Origin: Enterococcus innesii
GTDB taxonomy: Bacteria; Bacillota; Bacilli; Lactobacillales; Enterococcaceae
DNA: 64,000 nucleotides
Direction of reading: 5' to 3'
NCBI GenBank assembly: GCA_018982785.1
Contig: JAHHEN010000002.1
Span: 501,001 to 565,000 of the forward strand
A model generated the notes under the pieces. The model searched no databases. It was given only the letters and a program-made list of their open reading frames with translations, and had not been told where the DNA came from. The translations under genes were made by a program, and so were the position numbers. This document shows, piece after piece, positions 8,682-17,794 of this stretch (position 1 is the first letter of the stretch; each line of letters opens with the position of its first letter).

Positions 8682-8702
8682 AAGTTTACTTATAGCAAAC
8701 TT
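8682..8702. promoter_or_regulatory. 21-bp dyad, candidate operator for the XRE-cupin regulator
   Basis: AAGTTT (8682-8687) and AAACTT (8697-8702) are exact inverted arms, and CT/AG inside them are also symmetric. It lies just downstream of the predicted promoter and 39 bases before the regulator start, the usual place for autoregulation. Confidence 0.5.
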
Positions 8703-8740
8703 TTTTACTTACAGTTGTGTCAATAAAAGGGGGAATGAAC

Positions 8741-9283
8741 ATGGAGATTGGCGAGAAGCTGCGCAATTTGCGCGTTCAAAAGAATTTGACCCAAGAAGAA
8801 TTAGGCGAGCGGACCGATTTGACGAAAGGCTATATCTCACAGTTGGAACGTGATTTGAGTTCGCCTTCTATGGAAACTTTTTTTACGATCTTAGAAGTTT
8901 TAGGCGTGACACCAGAGGAATTTTTCCGAGAAGAAAATGCGCAGCATCAAGTGGTTTATCGCGAAGAAGACAGCACGCTCTATTATGATGAAGAAAATGG
9001 CTATGAATTGAAGTGGCTGATTCCCGATTCCAATGAAAAAGAAATGGAGCCCGTCTTGCTGACTTTTGATAAAGCGGGCGAATACAAGACCTTTGAACCA
9101 TCGTTAGCAGAAACATTTATCTATGTCTTAGAGGGCAGTGTGGCGTTGACACTTGGAGAAACGCAGTACAAGGCTCGTAAAGGCCAATCGATTTATTATC
9201 AGGCGACTGAGCCGCATCAATTAAAAAATATTGCGGGCAAAAAAAGCCGTGTGCTTGTAGTCGTGACAGATTCTTATTTATAG
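8741..9283 (+). CDS. XRE-cupin transcriptional regulator of the polyamine transporter
   Basis: A 180-residue regulator with an N-terminal XRE helix-turn-helix ([20 protein letters not shown], then [19 protein letters not shown]) and a C-terminal cupin barrel ([19 protein letters not shown] and the downstream [16 protein letters not shown]), the PuuR-like architecture. ATG 8741 is 7 bases after GGGGG; ATG 8735 is too close to that site. It is 16 bases upstream of potA, so it is almost certainly cotranscribed and likely senses polyamines through the cupin domain. The ligand is inferred from context. Confidence 0.85.
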   Translation: MEIGEKLRNLRVQKNLTQEELGERTDLTKGYISQLERDLSSPSMETFFTILEVLGVTPEEFFREENAQHQVVYREEDSTLYYDEENGYELKWLIPDSNEKEMEPVLLTFDKAGEYKTFEPSLAETFIYVLEGSVALTLGETQYKARKGQSIYYQATEPHQLKNIAGKKSRVLVVVTDSYL

Positions 9284-9299
9284 TACAGGAGGAAAGAGT

Positions 9300-10388
9300 G
9301 TGGGAAAAACAATAATTTCATTCAACAATGTGGTGAAGCGATTTGATGATGATGAAACAGTTTTGAAAAAAGTGAGTTTTGATATTGAAGAAGGTCGCTT
9401 TTATACATTGTTAGGTCCTTCAGGTTGTGGAAAAACAACTATTTTACGTATCATTGCGGGTTTTTCGGACGCAACAGAAGGCGACGTTTATTTTGACGGA
9501 CAAAGAATCAATGACGTTCCTGCCAATCAACGGCAAGTGAATACTGTCTTTCAAGATTATGCCTTATTCCCACATATGAACGTTTTTGAAAATGTGGCAT
9601 TTGGTCTGCGAATCAAAAAATTACCAAAAGATGAAGTGAATAAAAAAGTCTTAGAAGCGTTACGGTTAGTACAACTTCCTGGTTATGAGAATCGTGAAAT
9701 CAGCGAAATGTCAGGAGGTCAACGCCAACGGGTCGCAATCGCACGAGCGATCGTCAATGAACCCAAAGTATTGCTTCTTGATGAACCATTGTCCGCATTG
9801 GACTTGAAATTGCGAACTGACATGCAATACGAGCTGCGGGAATTGCAGCAGCGACTAGGCATCACCTTTATTTTTGTCACCCATGACCAAGAAGAAGCGT
9901 TGGCCATGAGTGATGAGATTTTCGTTATGAACAAAGGGAAGATCGTCCAAAGCGGCACACCAGTGGATATCTACGATGAACCAATCAACCATTTCGTGGC
10001 GGATTTTGTCGGTGAAAGCAACATCGTCACAGGCACGATGATCGAAGACAACTTAGTGGAGTTTGTCGGCAAGCAATTTGAATGTGTCGATGGCGGGATG
10101 CGGCCGAATGAAGCCGTTGAGATCGTGATTCGTCCAGAAGATTTGAATTTGACGACGGCAGAAAATGGCAAGCTGGTCGTTGAAGTAGACACGCAATTGT
10201 TCCGAGGCGTGCATTACGAGATCATTTGTTATGACGAACAAGGCAACGAATGGATGGTTCACTCTACAAGAAAAGCTACTGAAGGAAGCAAGATCGGGCT
10301 TTCCTTTGAACCAGAAGATATCCACGTCATGCGTTTCAATGAGTCCGAAGAAGATTTTGATGCTCGTTTAGAGAGCTACGAAGATTAG
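9300..10388 (+). CDS. potA: Spermidine/putrescine ABC transporter ATP-binding protein
   Basis: The 362-residue ATPase of the PotABCD polyamine importer. It starts with GTG 9300, 7 bases after AGGAGG. Walker A is [10 protein letters not shown]-loop [11 protein letters not shown], signature [14 protein letters not shown], Walker [12 protein letters not shown] and H-loop FVTHDQEEA. The last ~110 residues form the TOBE regulatory domain. Gene order potA-B-C-D with short spacers matches the standard operon. Confidence 0.96.
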   Translation: MGKTIISFNNVVKRFDDDETVLKKVSFDIEEGRFYTLLGPSGCGKTTILRIIAGFSDATEGDVYFDGQRINDVPANQRQVNTVFQDYALFPHMNVFENVAFGLRIKKLPKDEVNKKVLEALRLVQLPGYENREISEMSGGQRQRVAIARAIVNEPKVLLLDEPLSALDLKLRTDMQYELRELQQRLGITFIFVTHDQEEALAMSDEIFVMNKGKIVQSGTPVDIYDEPINHFVADFVGESNIVTGTMIEDNLVEFVGKQFECVDGGMRPNEAVEIVIRPEDLNLTTAENGKLVVEVDTQLFRGVHYEIICYDEQGNEWMVHSTRKATEGSKIGLSFEPEDIHVMRFNESEEDFDARLESYED

Positions 10389-10400
10389 GAGGGAAAGCTA

Positions 10401-11300
10401 ATGACGAAAATGCGTCGTTTTTATGCGATACCCTATGTCTTTTGGTTATTGCTATTTGTTATTGCACCAGTCTTATTGATCATCTACCAATCCTTTTTTG
10501 ATATGAACGGCAACTTTTCGCTGGTCAACTATCAAAGCTACTTGGGTTCTGGCAAATATTTGATCATGACCTTAAACTCGGTTTGGTATGCCTTTTTGAT
10601 CACCTTGATTACCTTAGTGATCAGCTACCCGACAGCCTATTTCTTAACTAAGCTGCGTCACAAAGATTTGTGGCTGCTGCTGATCATCTTACCGACGTGG
10701 GTCAACTTATTGTTAAAAGCCTATGCGTTTATTGGGATTTTCGGCATTCATGGCAGTGTCAACAACTTCCTAGAAATCATGGGTGTTGGACCAAAGCAGA
10801 TTTTGTTTACCGACTTCAGCTTTTTGACGGTTGCCGTCTATATCGAACTGCCCTTTATGATCATGCCGATTTTTAATGCCTTAGAAGAAATGAATCCCTC
10901 TTTGATCAGTGCCAGTCGCGATTTAGGGGCAAACAGCTATGATACTTTCCGACGAGTGATTTTCCCTCTGTCGTTAAACGGTGTGAAAAGCGGCGTCCAA
11001 GCCGTCTTCATTCCGTCGCTCTCCCTCTTCATGTTGACCCGTTTGATTGGGGGCAATCGCGTGATCACGCTTGGTACAGCGATCGAGCAGCATTTTCTCG
11101 TTACCCAAAACTGGGGCATGGGTTCGACCATCGGGGTCATTTTGATCATCGCCATGTTCCTCGTGATGTTGTTTACGGGAGAAAAGAAAAAGGAGGGCAA
11201 CGTAAATGAAAAAATTTCGCTGGTCGAATCTTTATCTGATCGTCGTCTTTATTCTTTTGTACGTGCCGATCTTTTATTTGATTTTCTATTCCTTCAATGA
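10401..11300 (+). CDS. potB: Spermidine/putrescine ABC transporter permease PotB (C-terminus probably frameshifted)
   Basis: A membrane permease with six predicted helices and the EAA loop (EEMNPSLISASRDLGANSYDTF) that contacts PotA. As read it is 299 residues and overlaps potC by 95 bases, which is unusual. The last ~25 residues after FTGEKK are not permease-like. One extra A in the short A runs at 11182-11191 would move the frame to a TGA overlapping the potC ATG (ATGA), the compact junction expected here. I therefore think the true protein is about 270 residues. RBS TTAGGAGGG is 9 bases before the ATG. Confidence 0.9.
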   Translation: MTKMRRFYAIPYVFWLLLFVIAPVLLIIYQSFFDMNGNFSLVNYQSYLGSGKYLIMTLNSVWYAFLITLITLVISYPTAYFLTKLRHKDLWLLLIILPTWVNLLLKAYAFIGIFGIHGSVNNFLEIMGVGPKQILFTDFSFLTVAVYIELPFMIMPIFNALEEMNPSLISASRDLGANSYDTFRRVIFPLSLNGVKSGVQAVFIPSLSLFMLTRLIGGNRVITLGTAIEQHFLVTQNWGMGSTIGVILIIAMFLVMLFTGEKKKEGNVNEKISLVESLSDRRLYSFVRADLLFDFLFLQ

Positions 11301-12042
11301 AGGAGGCACCATGAATACTTTTACGGGTTTCACTTTTGAGCATTACCAATCCGTCTTTCAAGATACCCGCTTGATGATCATCGTGTTGAACACCTTTATG
11401 CTGGCATTTTTATCAGCATTACTGGCAACGATCATCGGCACATTTGGTGCGATGGGCATCTACTATACCCGCAAACGCCGAACGAGAACGGCATTGTTGA
11501 GTTTGAATAATATTTTGCTGGTTTCACCAGATGTCATCATTGGTGCCAGCTTCTTGATTTTCTTTACGATGATCGGCAACTTGTTCCGTGGGTTTAGCTT
11601 AGGCTTTTTCAGCGTATTGCTTTCGCATATCGCTTTTAGTATCCCGATCGTGGTCTTGATGGTCTTGCCGAAACTGCAAGAGATGAACGATTCAATGATC
11701 GATGCTGCCCGTGATTTAGGCGCGAATAATTTTCAAGTCATTAAAAATATCATTTTGCCTTTCTTGACGCCGGGCATCATCGCCGGCTATTTCATGGCAT
11801 TTACTTATTCACTCGATGATTTTGCCGTGACATTCTTTGTGACAGGCAATGGCTTTAGTACCTTATCGGTAGAGATCTATTCTAGAGCACGTCAAGGAAT
11901 CAGTTTAGAAATCAATGCATTAAGCACACTTGTCTTCTTATTCTCCATGATCCTGGTGGTAGGCTATTACTTTATCAGTAAAGAAAACGGCGCGAAAAAG
12001 TTGCGTAAAAACCGCCGTGTGGAGGTGGCAAATCTGCGATGA
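11206..12042 (+). CDS. potC: Spermidine/putrescine ABC transporter permease PotC
   Basis: The second channel subunit, 278 residues with six hydrophobic helices. The EAA loop is LPKLQEMNDSMIDAARDLGA, followed by the usual IILPFLTPGIIAGYFMAF. AAAAGGAGGGC precedes the ATG within the end of potB. The gene overlaps potD by 4 bases (ATGA), so the two are translationally coupled. Confidence 0.95.
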   Translation: MKKFRWSNLYLIVVFILLYVPIFYLIFYSFNEGGTMNTFTGFTFEHYQSVFQDTRLMIIVLNTFMLAFLSALLATIIGTFGAMGIYYTRKRRTRTALLSLNNILLVSPDVIIGASFLIFFTMIGNLFRGFSLGFFSVLLSHIAFSIPIVVLMVLPKLQEMNDSMIDAARDLGANNFQVIKNIILPFLTPGIIAGYFMAFTYSLDDFAVTFFVTGNGFSTLSVEIYSRARQGISLEINALSTLVFLFSMILVVGYYFISKENGAKKLRKNRRVEVANLR

Positions 12043-13112
12043 AACGACTACAATCTCTGATTATCGGTATTGTTGCGATCGTCCTGATCTTGCTCTTTGG
12101 TGTCCGTGAATTGGAACGCTCCTCTGGTATGGCAGGCGCTGAGGTCGTCAACATCTACAACTGGGGCGACTACATCGACCCTGATTTGATCAGTAAGTTT
12201 GAAGAAGAGACAGGCTACAAGGTCAACTATGAAACCTTTGACTCAAATGAAGCGATGTTCACGAAGATCCAACAAGGCGGTACGTCTTATGACATCGCCA
12301 TACCGAGTGAATACATGATTGAGAAAATGATGGAACAAAATCTTTTAAAACCATTGGATCACAGTAAAATCAAAGGGTTAGACAATATCGACCCTCGCTT
12401 TTTGGACCTGAGTTTTGATCCAGGCAATCAATATTCCATCCCTTATTTCTGGGGAACACTGGGGATCGTCTATAACGATAAATTCTTTGATGAAGGTGAG
12501 ATCACCCAATGGGACGATCTTTGGAAACCCGAATTAGCAAATAGCATCATGCTGATCGATGGCGCGCGTGAAGTAATGGGATTAGGTTTGGACAGCTTAG
12601 GCTATTCTCTAAACAGCAAAGACGATGATCAGCTGCAAGAGGCATTCAATAAGCTGCGGACCATGACCCCAAATATCAAAGCCATCGTCGCAGATGAAAT
12701 CAAGATGTACATGGCCAATGAAGAAGCATCGGTTGCGGTCACATTTTCTGGGGAAGCAGCCGACATGATGTACGAAAACGAGCACATTCATTATGTGATC
12801 CCTTCAGAAGGCTCCAACTTGTGGTTCGATAATATGGTCATTCCTAAGACCTCACAAAACGAAGCCGGCGCTTATGCCTTCTTGAACTTTATGCTGGAAC
12901 CCGAGAACGCTGCACAAAACGCAGAATACATCGGCTATTCCACGCCTAACCAAGAAGCCATGGCATTACTGCCAGACGAGATCACCGAAGACGAACAATT
13001 CTATCCATCCGATGAATTGATGGAACACCTCGAAGTCTATGAAAACTTAGGTGCTGAGTATCTTGGCATCTATAATGATTTGTTCTTGGAATTGAAGATG
13101 TATCGGAAATAA
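12039..13112 (+). CDS. potD: Spermidine/putrescine-binding protein PotD
   Basis: The extracellular binding protein, 357 residues, which captures polyamines for PotABC. Mature start VVNIYNWGDYIDPDLISKFE is the PotD/PotF hallmark, and acidic/aromatic polyamine ligands are expected in NLWFDNMVIP and YFWGTLGIVYND. The N-terminus is a single hydrophobic helix (residues 8-22) without a lipobox Cys, so it is probably held by an uncleaved membrane anchor rather than a lipid. It ends the pot operon at a terminator. Confidence 0.95.
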   Translation: MKRLQSLIIGIVAIVLILLFGVRELERSSGMAGAEVVNIYNWGDYIDPDLISKFEEETGYKVNYETFDSNEAMFTKIQQGGTSYDIAIPSEYMIEKMMEQNLLKPLDHSKIKGLDNIDPRFLDLSFDPGNQYSIPYFWGTLGIVYNDKFFDEGEITQWDDLWKPELANSIMLIDGAREVMGLGLDSLGYSLNSKDDDQLQEAFNKLRTMTPNIKAIVADEIKMYMANEEASVAVTFSGEAADMMYENEHIHYVIPSEGSNLWFDNMVIPKTSQNEAGAYAFLNFMLEPENAAQNAEYIGYSTPNQEAMALLPDEITEDEQFYPSDELMEHLEVYENLGAEYLGIYNDLFLELKMYRK

Positions 13113-13115
13113 GCA

Positions 13116-13163
13116 AACTGCCATTAAGCAGGGAATGGATCCTGTTTAATGGCAGTTTTTTTT
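13116..13163 (+). terminator. Terminator of the pot operon
   Basis: AACTGCCATTAA stem (13116-13133 with 13141-13157, one G-T pair) and a run of eight T. Confidence 0.9.
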
Positions 13164-13507
13164 AATTTACTATGACATATCAAAGGAACCTCAAGGAATA
13201 TGTATTAGAAAAAATCAGCCTCACTTTGTTCAAAATGTTTCAAAAAGTGCTTGACCTAAAGTCAACTCTAGGTGGTATCTTTTTAGATAGAAGAAATGAG
13301 CAGCGATTGTTGAAACTCAGAAAAATCACGATTTCCCTTTAGGATAACTTGCTATTTCTTGGTTTAACAGGAATTTAAAAAAGAGCGTCCATCTCCGATT
13401 GCCGCTTTTTTTCATTCTAGAAAACGATCAACTCATTTCGACTTCGTGTCTTTTTCCTTGTGAGTAAAACACACAACCATTCAAACATTTCTACAGGAGG
13501 TACGTAC
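13164..13507. other. Intergenic region with an orphan MerR-type promoter
   Basis: About 345 bases between the pot terminator and the DXS-like gene. It contains the MerR-like promoter at 13251-13281. An AAAGAGCGTC...GCCGCTTTTTTT segment near 13380-13410 may act as a weak terminator. I see no gene. Confidence 0.6.
13251..13281 (+). promoter_or_regulatory. MerR-family type promoter/operator with 19-bp spacer
   Basis: TTGACC (13251-13256), exactly 19 bases, TATCTT (13276-13281). The spacer region holds a dyad CCTAAAGT-ca-ACTCTAGG (13255-13272, 7 of 8 positions symmetric). Stretched spacers with a central dyad are the signature of MerR-activated promoters. No merR gene is in this window. Confidence 0.55.
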
Positions 13508-15274
13508 ATGTTATTAGAAAAAATCAAAAGCCCCAAAGAGTTAAAAGAATTGACCAGTGGGCAACTTCAAGAACTGGTAGTAGAAGCACGAACTGCTTTA
13601 TTGGAAAAAATCAGTCACCATGGGGGGCACAATGGCCCCAATCTGGGGATGGTTGAGATGACGATCGCGTTGCATAAAGTCTTTGATTCCCCCACCGATA
13701 AGCTGATTTTTGATGTGTCTCATCAGACCTATATCCATAAAATGTTGACGGGACGCGCCCATGCCTTTCTTGATGCTACGCAGTATGATGCGGTTTCTGG
13801 TTACACGAATCCGAAAGAAAGCGAGCACGATCTCTTTACGGTCGGTCATACCTCCACCTCAGTTTCGTTGGCAAATGGTGTGGCGAAAGCCCGTGACCTA
13901 AAAAATGAAACGTATAACGTCGTTGCCGTCATTGGCGATGGTTCTCTATCAGGTGGCTTAGCGTTTGAAGGCTTGAACAATATTGTGGAATTAGGCACCA
14001 ATACCATCGTGATCCTCAACGACAATGACCAATCAATCGCAGAAAACCATGGGGGGATGTATCAGAATTTGCGGGCATTGCGGGAAACCAAGGGGCAAGC
14101 AGCAGATAATCTGTTCAAAGCGATTGGTTTTGAGTACCACTATTTAGATGACGGAAATGACCTCGCTGCCTTGATCGCTTTATTTGAAAAAGTGAAAGAC
14201 ATTGATCATCCTGTTTTATTACACATTCATACGATCAAAGGCAAAGGCTTCAAGTTTGCGGAAGAAAATCGTGAAAAGTTTCATGCAGGCGGTCCTTTTA
14301 GTTTAGAAACAGGCGAATATATTTCTGCTGGCGGCAATCAAGTAACCTACAACAGCTTAACAACGGATTATTTATTAGAAAAAATGGCGTCAGATCCTAA
14401 AGTCGTGGCAGTAAACGCTGGTACACCGATGCTGCTTTTTTCTCCAGAACAACGAGAAAAAGTAGGCAATCAATTTGTAGATGTAGGTATTGCAGAAGAA
14501 CATGCGGTATCGATGGTTGCTGGGTTAGCAAAAAATGGCGCGAAACCTATCTGGGCCGTTTTTTCTACCTTTATGCAACGTAGTTTTGACCAAATTTCCC
14601 ATGATTTGGCCTTAAATCATCTGCCTGGAACGATTCTGGTATATGGTGCATCGATTCACGGCATGAATGACGAGAGCCATTTGGGAATTTTTGATATTCC
14701 ATTTTTGGCACATATTCCCAACCTTATTTATCTTGCGCCAACCTCTAAAGAAGAATATCTGGCAATGTTGGATTGGTCGCTGGAACAAACCAACGCACCA
14801 GTTGTGATCCGGGTACCGGTTGGACCTGTCAACGAAACGGCAGTGGCAGTCTCTACTGACTATAGCGATCAAAAAAATGAGGTGACTCAAGCTGGCACGC
14901 AGGTAGCCATCGTCGGTGTTGGAAACTTTTATGCGCTAGCAGAAGAGATCGCAGAACAATTGAAAATGCAACATGGAATTACGCCAACGGTGATCAATCC
15001 TAAGTTTATTTCAGAGGTCGACAAAGAGTTGCTGGATGCTGTGGCACGATCGCACAAACTCGTTGTCACGTTGGAAGACGGCATACGAGAGGGCGGCTAT
15101 GGACAAATGATTGCCAGCTATCTTGGTGATCGTGAGATTGCCGTCAAAAACTATGGCTTAGAAAAGAAATTTTATGATAATTACCGGGCAGCAGACGTTT
15201 TATCTGAACTTGGTATCACTGCTGAGGCAATTACGAAAGACGTTATGGAACAGTTACAGCAATCAATTCACTAA
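13508..15274 (+). CDS. DXS-like thiamine diphosphate enzyme (divergent 1-deoxyxylulose-5-phosphate synthase family)
   Basis: A 588-residue ThDP enzyme with the transketolase-like domain order of DXS. ATG 13508 sits 7 bases after AGGAGG. Conserved: HHGGHNGPNLGMVEMTIALH, the ThDP motif GDGSLSGGLAFEGLNN, VGIAEEHAVSMVAGLA with the cofactor-activating Glu, and STFMQRSFDQISHD. Unusual: the DRAG block, whose Arg is assigned to glyceraldehyde-3-phosphate binding in DXS, reads YGASIHG here; the downstream GADG reads GMND, and RYPRG reads RVPVG. Enterococci are known to make isoprenoids by the mevalonate route, so a normal DXS role is doubtful. It may make DXP for cofactors or use another acceptor. Confidence 0.8.
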   Translation: MLLEKIKSPKELKELTSGQLQELVVEARTALLEKISHHGGHNGPNLGMVEMTIALHKVFDSPTDKLIFDVSHQTYIHKMLTGRAHAFLDATQYDAVSGYTNPKESEHDLFTVGHTSTSVSLANGVAKARDLKNETYNVVAVIGDGSLSGGLAFEGLNNIVELGTNTIVILNDNDQSIAENHGGMYQNLRALRETKGQAADNLFKAIGFEYHYLDDGNDLAALIALFEKVKDIDHPVLLHIHTIKGKGFKFAEENREKFHAGGPFSLETGEYISAGGNQVTYNSLTTDYLLEKMASDPKVVAVNAGTPMLLFSPEQREKVGNQFVDVGIAEEHAVSMVAGLAKNGAKPIWAVFSTFMQRSFDQISHDLALNHLPGTILVYGASIHGMNDESHLGIFDIPFLAHIPNLIYLAPTSKEEYLAMLDWSLEQTNAPVVIRVPVGPVNETAVAVSTDYSDQKNEVTQAGTQVAIVGVGNFYALAEEIAEQLKMQHGITPTVINPKFISEVDKELLDAVARSHKLVVTLEDGIREGGYGQMIASYLGDREIAVKNYGLEKKFYDNYRAADVLSELGITAEAITKDVMEQLQQSIH

Positions 15275-15311
15275 GGCGTTTTTGAGTAATTACAGTCGAT
15301 TTATGAAAAGA

Positions 15312-15353
15312 AGGAAACCTAGCAGAAAACATACTGCAAGGTTTCCTTTTTTT
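15312..15353 (+). terminator. Terminator of the DXS-like gene
   Basis: AGGAAACCT-a-GCAG pairs with CTGC-a-AGGTTTCCT (15312-15325 with 15334-15347), then seven T. Confidence 0.85.
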
Positions 15354-15408
15354 AGACAAACATAAATGAGTTCCAGCAATCGCCATAGAAACCTAGCAAA
15401 ATACAGAA

Positions 15409-15455
15409 GACCAATGCTTTTCAAGCATAAAGCCCAAGCGCGTTAAGCATTGGTC
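15409..15455. promoter_or_regulatory. Nested inverted repeats upstream of the MFS gene
   Basis: GACCAATGCTT (15409-15419) is exactly inverted as AAGCATTGGTC (15445-15455). AAGCAT also occurs at 15423-15428, so the first arm can form either a short (3-base loop) or a long (25-base loop) hairpin. Candidate operator or attenuator. Confidence 0.4.
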
Positions 15456-15565
15456 AACGAGGTTAATCTAGCGAATAATAAGGTAGTGAAAGGATCACTT
15501 TGTCATCTTGGACTATTGGGTTCAGATACAAGGAAGAAAAGGTGTTTTTAAGGAAAGGGGTATTT

Positions 15566-16744
15566 ATGAAATTTTTTTCTATGAAGTTGCTGGCACTACT
15601 ATCGGTGGCAATGGTCGTCTATTCGGCACCGGCGATTTCTGCCAATGTTCCAGCGATTGCGGCAAGCTTTCCAGAAGTTGAAGCGGTCTACATTGGGTTA
15701 CTGACCACAATTCCGTCATTGTTTCTTTTACTGGGGATTTTTACTACCAGCATGATCGAAAAAAGGATCGGCAAAAAATACACGATGGTCACCGGCTTGG
15801 TCATTGTGGCAGTTTTTGGCACGCTGCCGGCATGGTATCAGGGGAGCTTTCCCGTCTTGTTTCTTTCTCGAGGGATTCTTGGCTTCGGGATCGGCTTATT
15901 CAATCGTTTGGCGATTCAAATGATTAGTTTGCTGTTTCAAAATGAGCCGCAAAAGAAAGCCAAAGCCCTTGGATTAGAAAGTGCCGTCGGTGGTTTAGGT
16001 GGTATCTTTATGACTTTGCTGGTTGGGCAGCTAGTGAAAATCAGTTGGGAAATGTCCTTCTTGGTTTATGGCTTTGCCCTGATCAGTCTCTTCTTTGTCC
16101 AGCTATTTATTCCAAACGAAACACAGGCTGTGACTAATGAGATGTTATTGGCGAACGTCACGGTTTCAAAAGAACGGAAACAGCGATCATTCATTCTGGG
16201 TGTGCTCTTGTTTCTAATCGTTGTCTTGTTTATCAATTACAATTTACAGATCACACCATTGTTATTGGAAAAAGGAATCGGGGACGCCACCGAAGGCAGT
16301 AACATGATCGCCGCCATTGCGACGGGGGCATTTATCGCCGGCAATGCCTTTGGCTTGATATACAGTCGCCTACATCGCTGGTTGCTGCCCATTGCGGCAT
16401 TGCTTGCAGGAAGCAGCATCTATTTGACCTATCCCTTGCAGACAGTGGGGCTACTCTTGGGTTGTTCTTTATTATTAGGCTTTGCCTTTCGCAGCATCAT
16501 GCCTTTTTTCACCCACTTGCTGACGACTGGTGGTGAAGCGGAAGCTAAGTTTGGCACGATCGTCTCGATCGTTGCTTACAATTTAGGGGTCACGTTAGCG
16601 CCTTATGCATCACGCTTGCTGATACTAGTCAGCGGCAGTGAAACAGCAGGGATGCAGATGATTCTATCAGGGGGCTTGTTGTGCTTGATTGGTGTCCTAG
16701 CTTTTTTGGGAAATAAATACTTTCTGTATTTTGAACGAGGATAG
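15566..16744 (+). CDS. MFS transporter
   Basis: A 392-residue major facilitator with about twelve hydrophobic segments. ATG 15566 follows AAGGAAAGGGG; the in-frame ATG at 15500 would add an unlikely hydrophilic leader. The TM1 segment with SAPAISANVPAIAASFPEV and the loop 2-3 motif EKRIGKKYTMVTG fit drug-efflux type MFS members. FLSRGILGFGIGLFN matches the TM4 region. The substrate cannot be read from sequence. Its terminator hairpin begins inside the last codons. Confidence 0.8.
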   Translation: MKFFSMKLLALLSVAMVVYSAPAISANVPAIAASFPEVEAVYIGLLTTIPSLFLLLGIFTTSMIEKRIGKKYTMVTGLVIVAVFGTLPAWYQGSFPVLFLSRGILGFGIGLFNRLAIQMISLLFQNEPQKKAKALGLESAVGGLGGIFMTLLVGQLVKISWEMSFLVYGFALISLFFVQLFIPNETQAVTNEMLLANVTVSKERKQRSFILGVLLFLIVVLFINYNLQITPLLLEKGIGDATEGSNMIAAIATGAFIAGNAFGLIYSRLHRWLLPIAALLAGSSIYLTYPLQTVGLLLGCSLLLGFAFRSIMPFFTHLLTTGGEAEAKFGTIVSIVAYNLGVTLAPYASRLLILVSGSETAGMQMILSGGLLCLIGVLAFLGNKYFLYFERG

Positions 16745-16770
16745 GCGAAAGCTAGCTTGATCCTCGTTTT
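16734..16770 (+). terminator. Terminator of the MFS gene
   Basis: AACGAGGAT (16734-16742) inverted as ATCCTCGTT (16760-16768), ending in TTTT; the stop codon lies within the stem. Confidence 0.7.
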
Positions 16771-16871
16771 CCGTCTTCATTTCATCCTTCTCATCGCTTA
16801 TAATAAAAAGAAACAATGATGAGTTGAGCGCACTAGACAAACTGCCAGCGTCAATCAGAGGGGAGAACCAG

Positions 16872-17759
16872 ATGTATCTTTTTCAAAAAATTGAAGAAGC
16901 AGCGTTTAAACAAAATGACGCGAGACGAACGATCGGTGACTTTTTATTAAGCAATCGAGAAAAAGTTAGTGAGTATAGCATGGAAGAAATCGCAAAACTG
17001 ACCCATACCTCCAAGCCGACGCTGGTCCGTTTTGCAAAATATTTTGGCTTTTCTGGTTGGAAAGAATTTGTATATGCCTTCATGCACGAATTGGCTCATT
17101 TTGATGATGGCTCAGCAACGATCGATGTGAATATCCCTTTTGGTGAGACGGCAGACACATTAGAAATCATTGAAAACTTGGCGAACTTGCGCATACAGAC
17201 GATTAAAGAAACAGCTTCACTTATGACAGTGAAAGACCTGAATCAAGCCGCTCGGCTCATCAATGGAGCTCAAACCATTGTCATCTATGGGCGTAGTCCA
17301 AATTCGTATTTCGGGCAGCTGTTTAAACGCAACTTAAACACGATTCATAAAAAAGCCTTTGTTGCGGATACGGACGAAGCGGGCTTGATTTCTAATACGC
17401 TGACCCCACAGGATTGTGCCATTCTTATCTCTTATTCTGGTAATAATTCAGAAACGTATCCTATGAAAAATGTGAAAACATTGTTGAAAAATGGTGTGCC
17501 GATTATCAGTATTACGAGTGGTGGAGAGAACTATTTGCGGGACTATTCGACGATCGTCTTGACGATTGCTAGCCGAGAAAAACTGTATTCTAAAATCGGA
17601 AATTTTTCCACAGAAGAATCGATTCAATTCCTTTTGACAGTTTTGTTTGCTAAGATTTTTTCCCTCGATTATCAGGAAAATATCCAAATGAAAATCACCA
17701 ATGCTCGTTTTTTAGAGACGAGCCGAAAAACGACGTTTAAAGAGATGGCAGAAGAATAA
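16872..17759 (+). CDS. RpiR/MurR family transcriptional regulator
   Basis: A 295-residue sugar-phosphate responsive regulator: N-terminal HTH_6 domain (EEIAKLTHTSKPTLVRFAKYFGFSGW) and C-terminal SIS domain (VIYGRSPNSYFGQLF, DCAILISYSGNNSET, PIISITSG). ATG 16872 is set by GAGGGGAG at 16857-16864. A weak promoter TTCATT-17-TATAAT ends at 16804. It may control the beta-glucoside PTS at 19 kb, whose leader carries a GAAAT-cc-ATTTC dyad, or the adjacent hydrolase. The target is inference. Confidence 0.85.
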   Translation: MYLFQKIEEAAFKQNDARRTIGDFLLSNREKVSEYSMEEIAKLTHTSKPTLVRFAKYFGFSGWKEFVYAFMHELAHFDDGSATIDVNIPFGETADTLEIIENLANLRIQTIKETASLMTVKDLNQAARLINGAQTIVIYGRSPNSYFGQLFKRNLNTIHKKAFVADTDEAGLISNTLTPQDCAILISYSGNNSETYPMKNVKTLLKNGVPIISITSGGENYLRDYSTIVLTIASREKLYSKIGNFSTEESIQFLLTVLFAKIFSLDYQENIQMKITNARFLETSRKTTFKEMAEE

Positions 17760-17794
17760 AAGGACCGCACCGAACATGGTGTGGTCCTTTTTCC
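17758..17794. terminator. Bidirectional terminator
   Basis: AAAAGGACC-g-CACC (17758-17771) pairs with GGTG-t-GGTCCTTTT (17778-17791), six-base loop, between convergent genes. Confidence 0.9.

Larger units (their letters stand above)
8365..8740. other. Intergenic region before the XRE-cupin gene
   Basis: About 375 bases, AT-rich toward the right. It holds the putative promoter at 8632-8659 and a 21-bp dyad at 8682-8702. No credible gene was seen; short open frames here lack ribosome binding sites. Confidence 0.6.

Noticed and set aside
13508-15274. Calling the ThDP enzyme plain dxs
   Set aside because: The acceptor-binding blocks are changed, so only a family-level name is supported.
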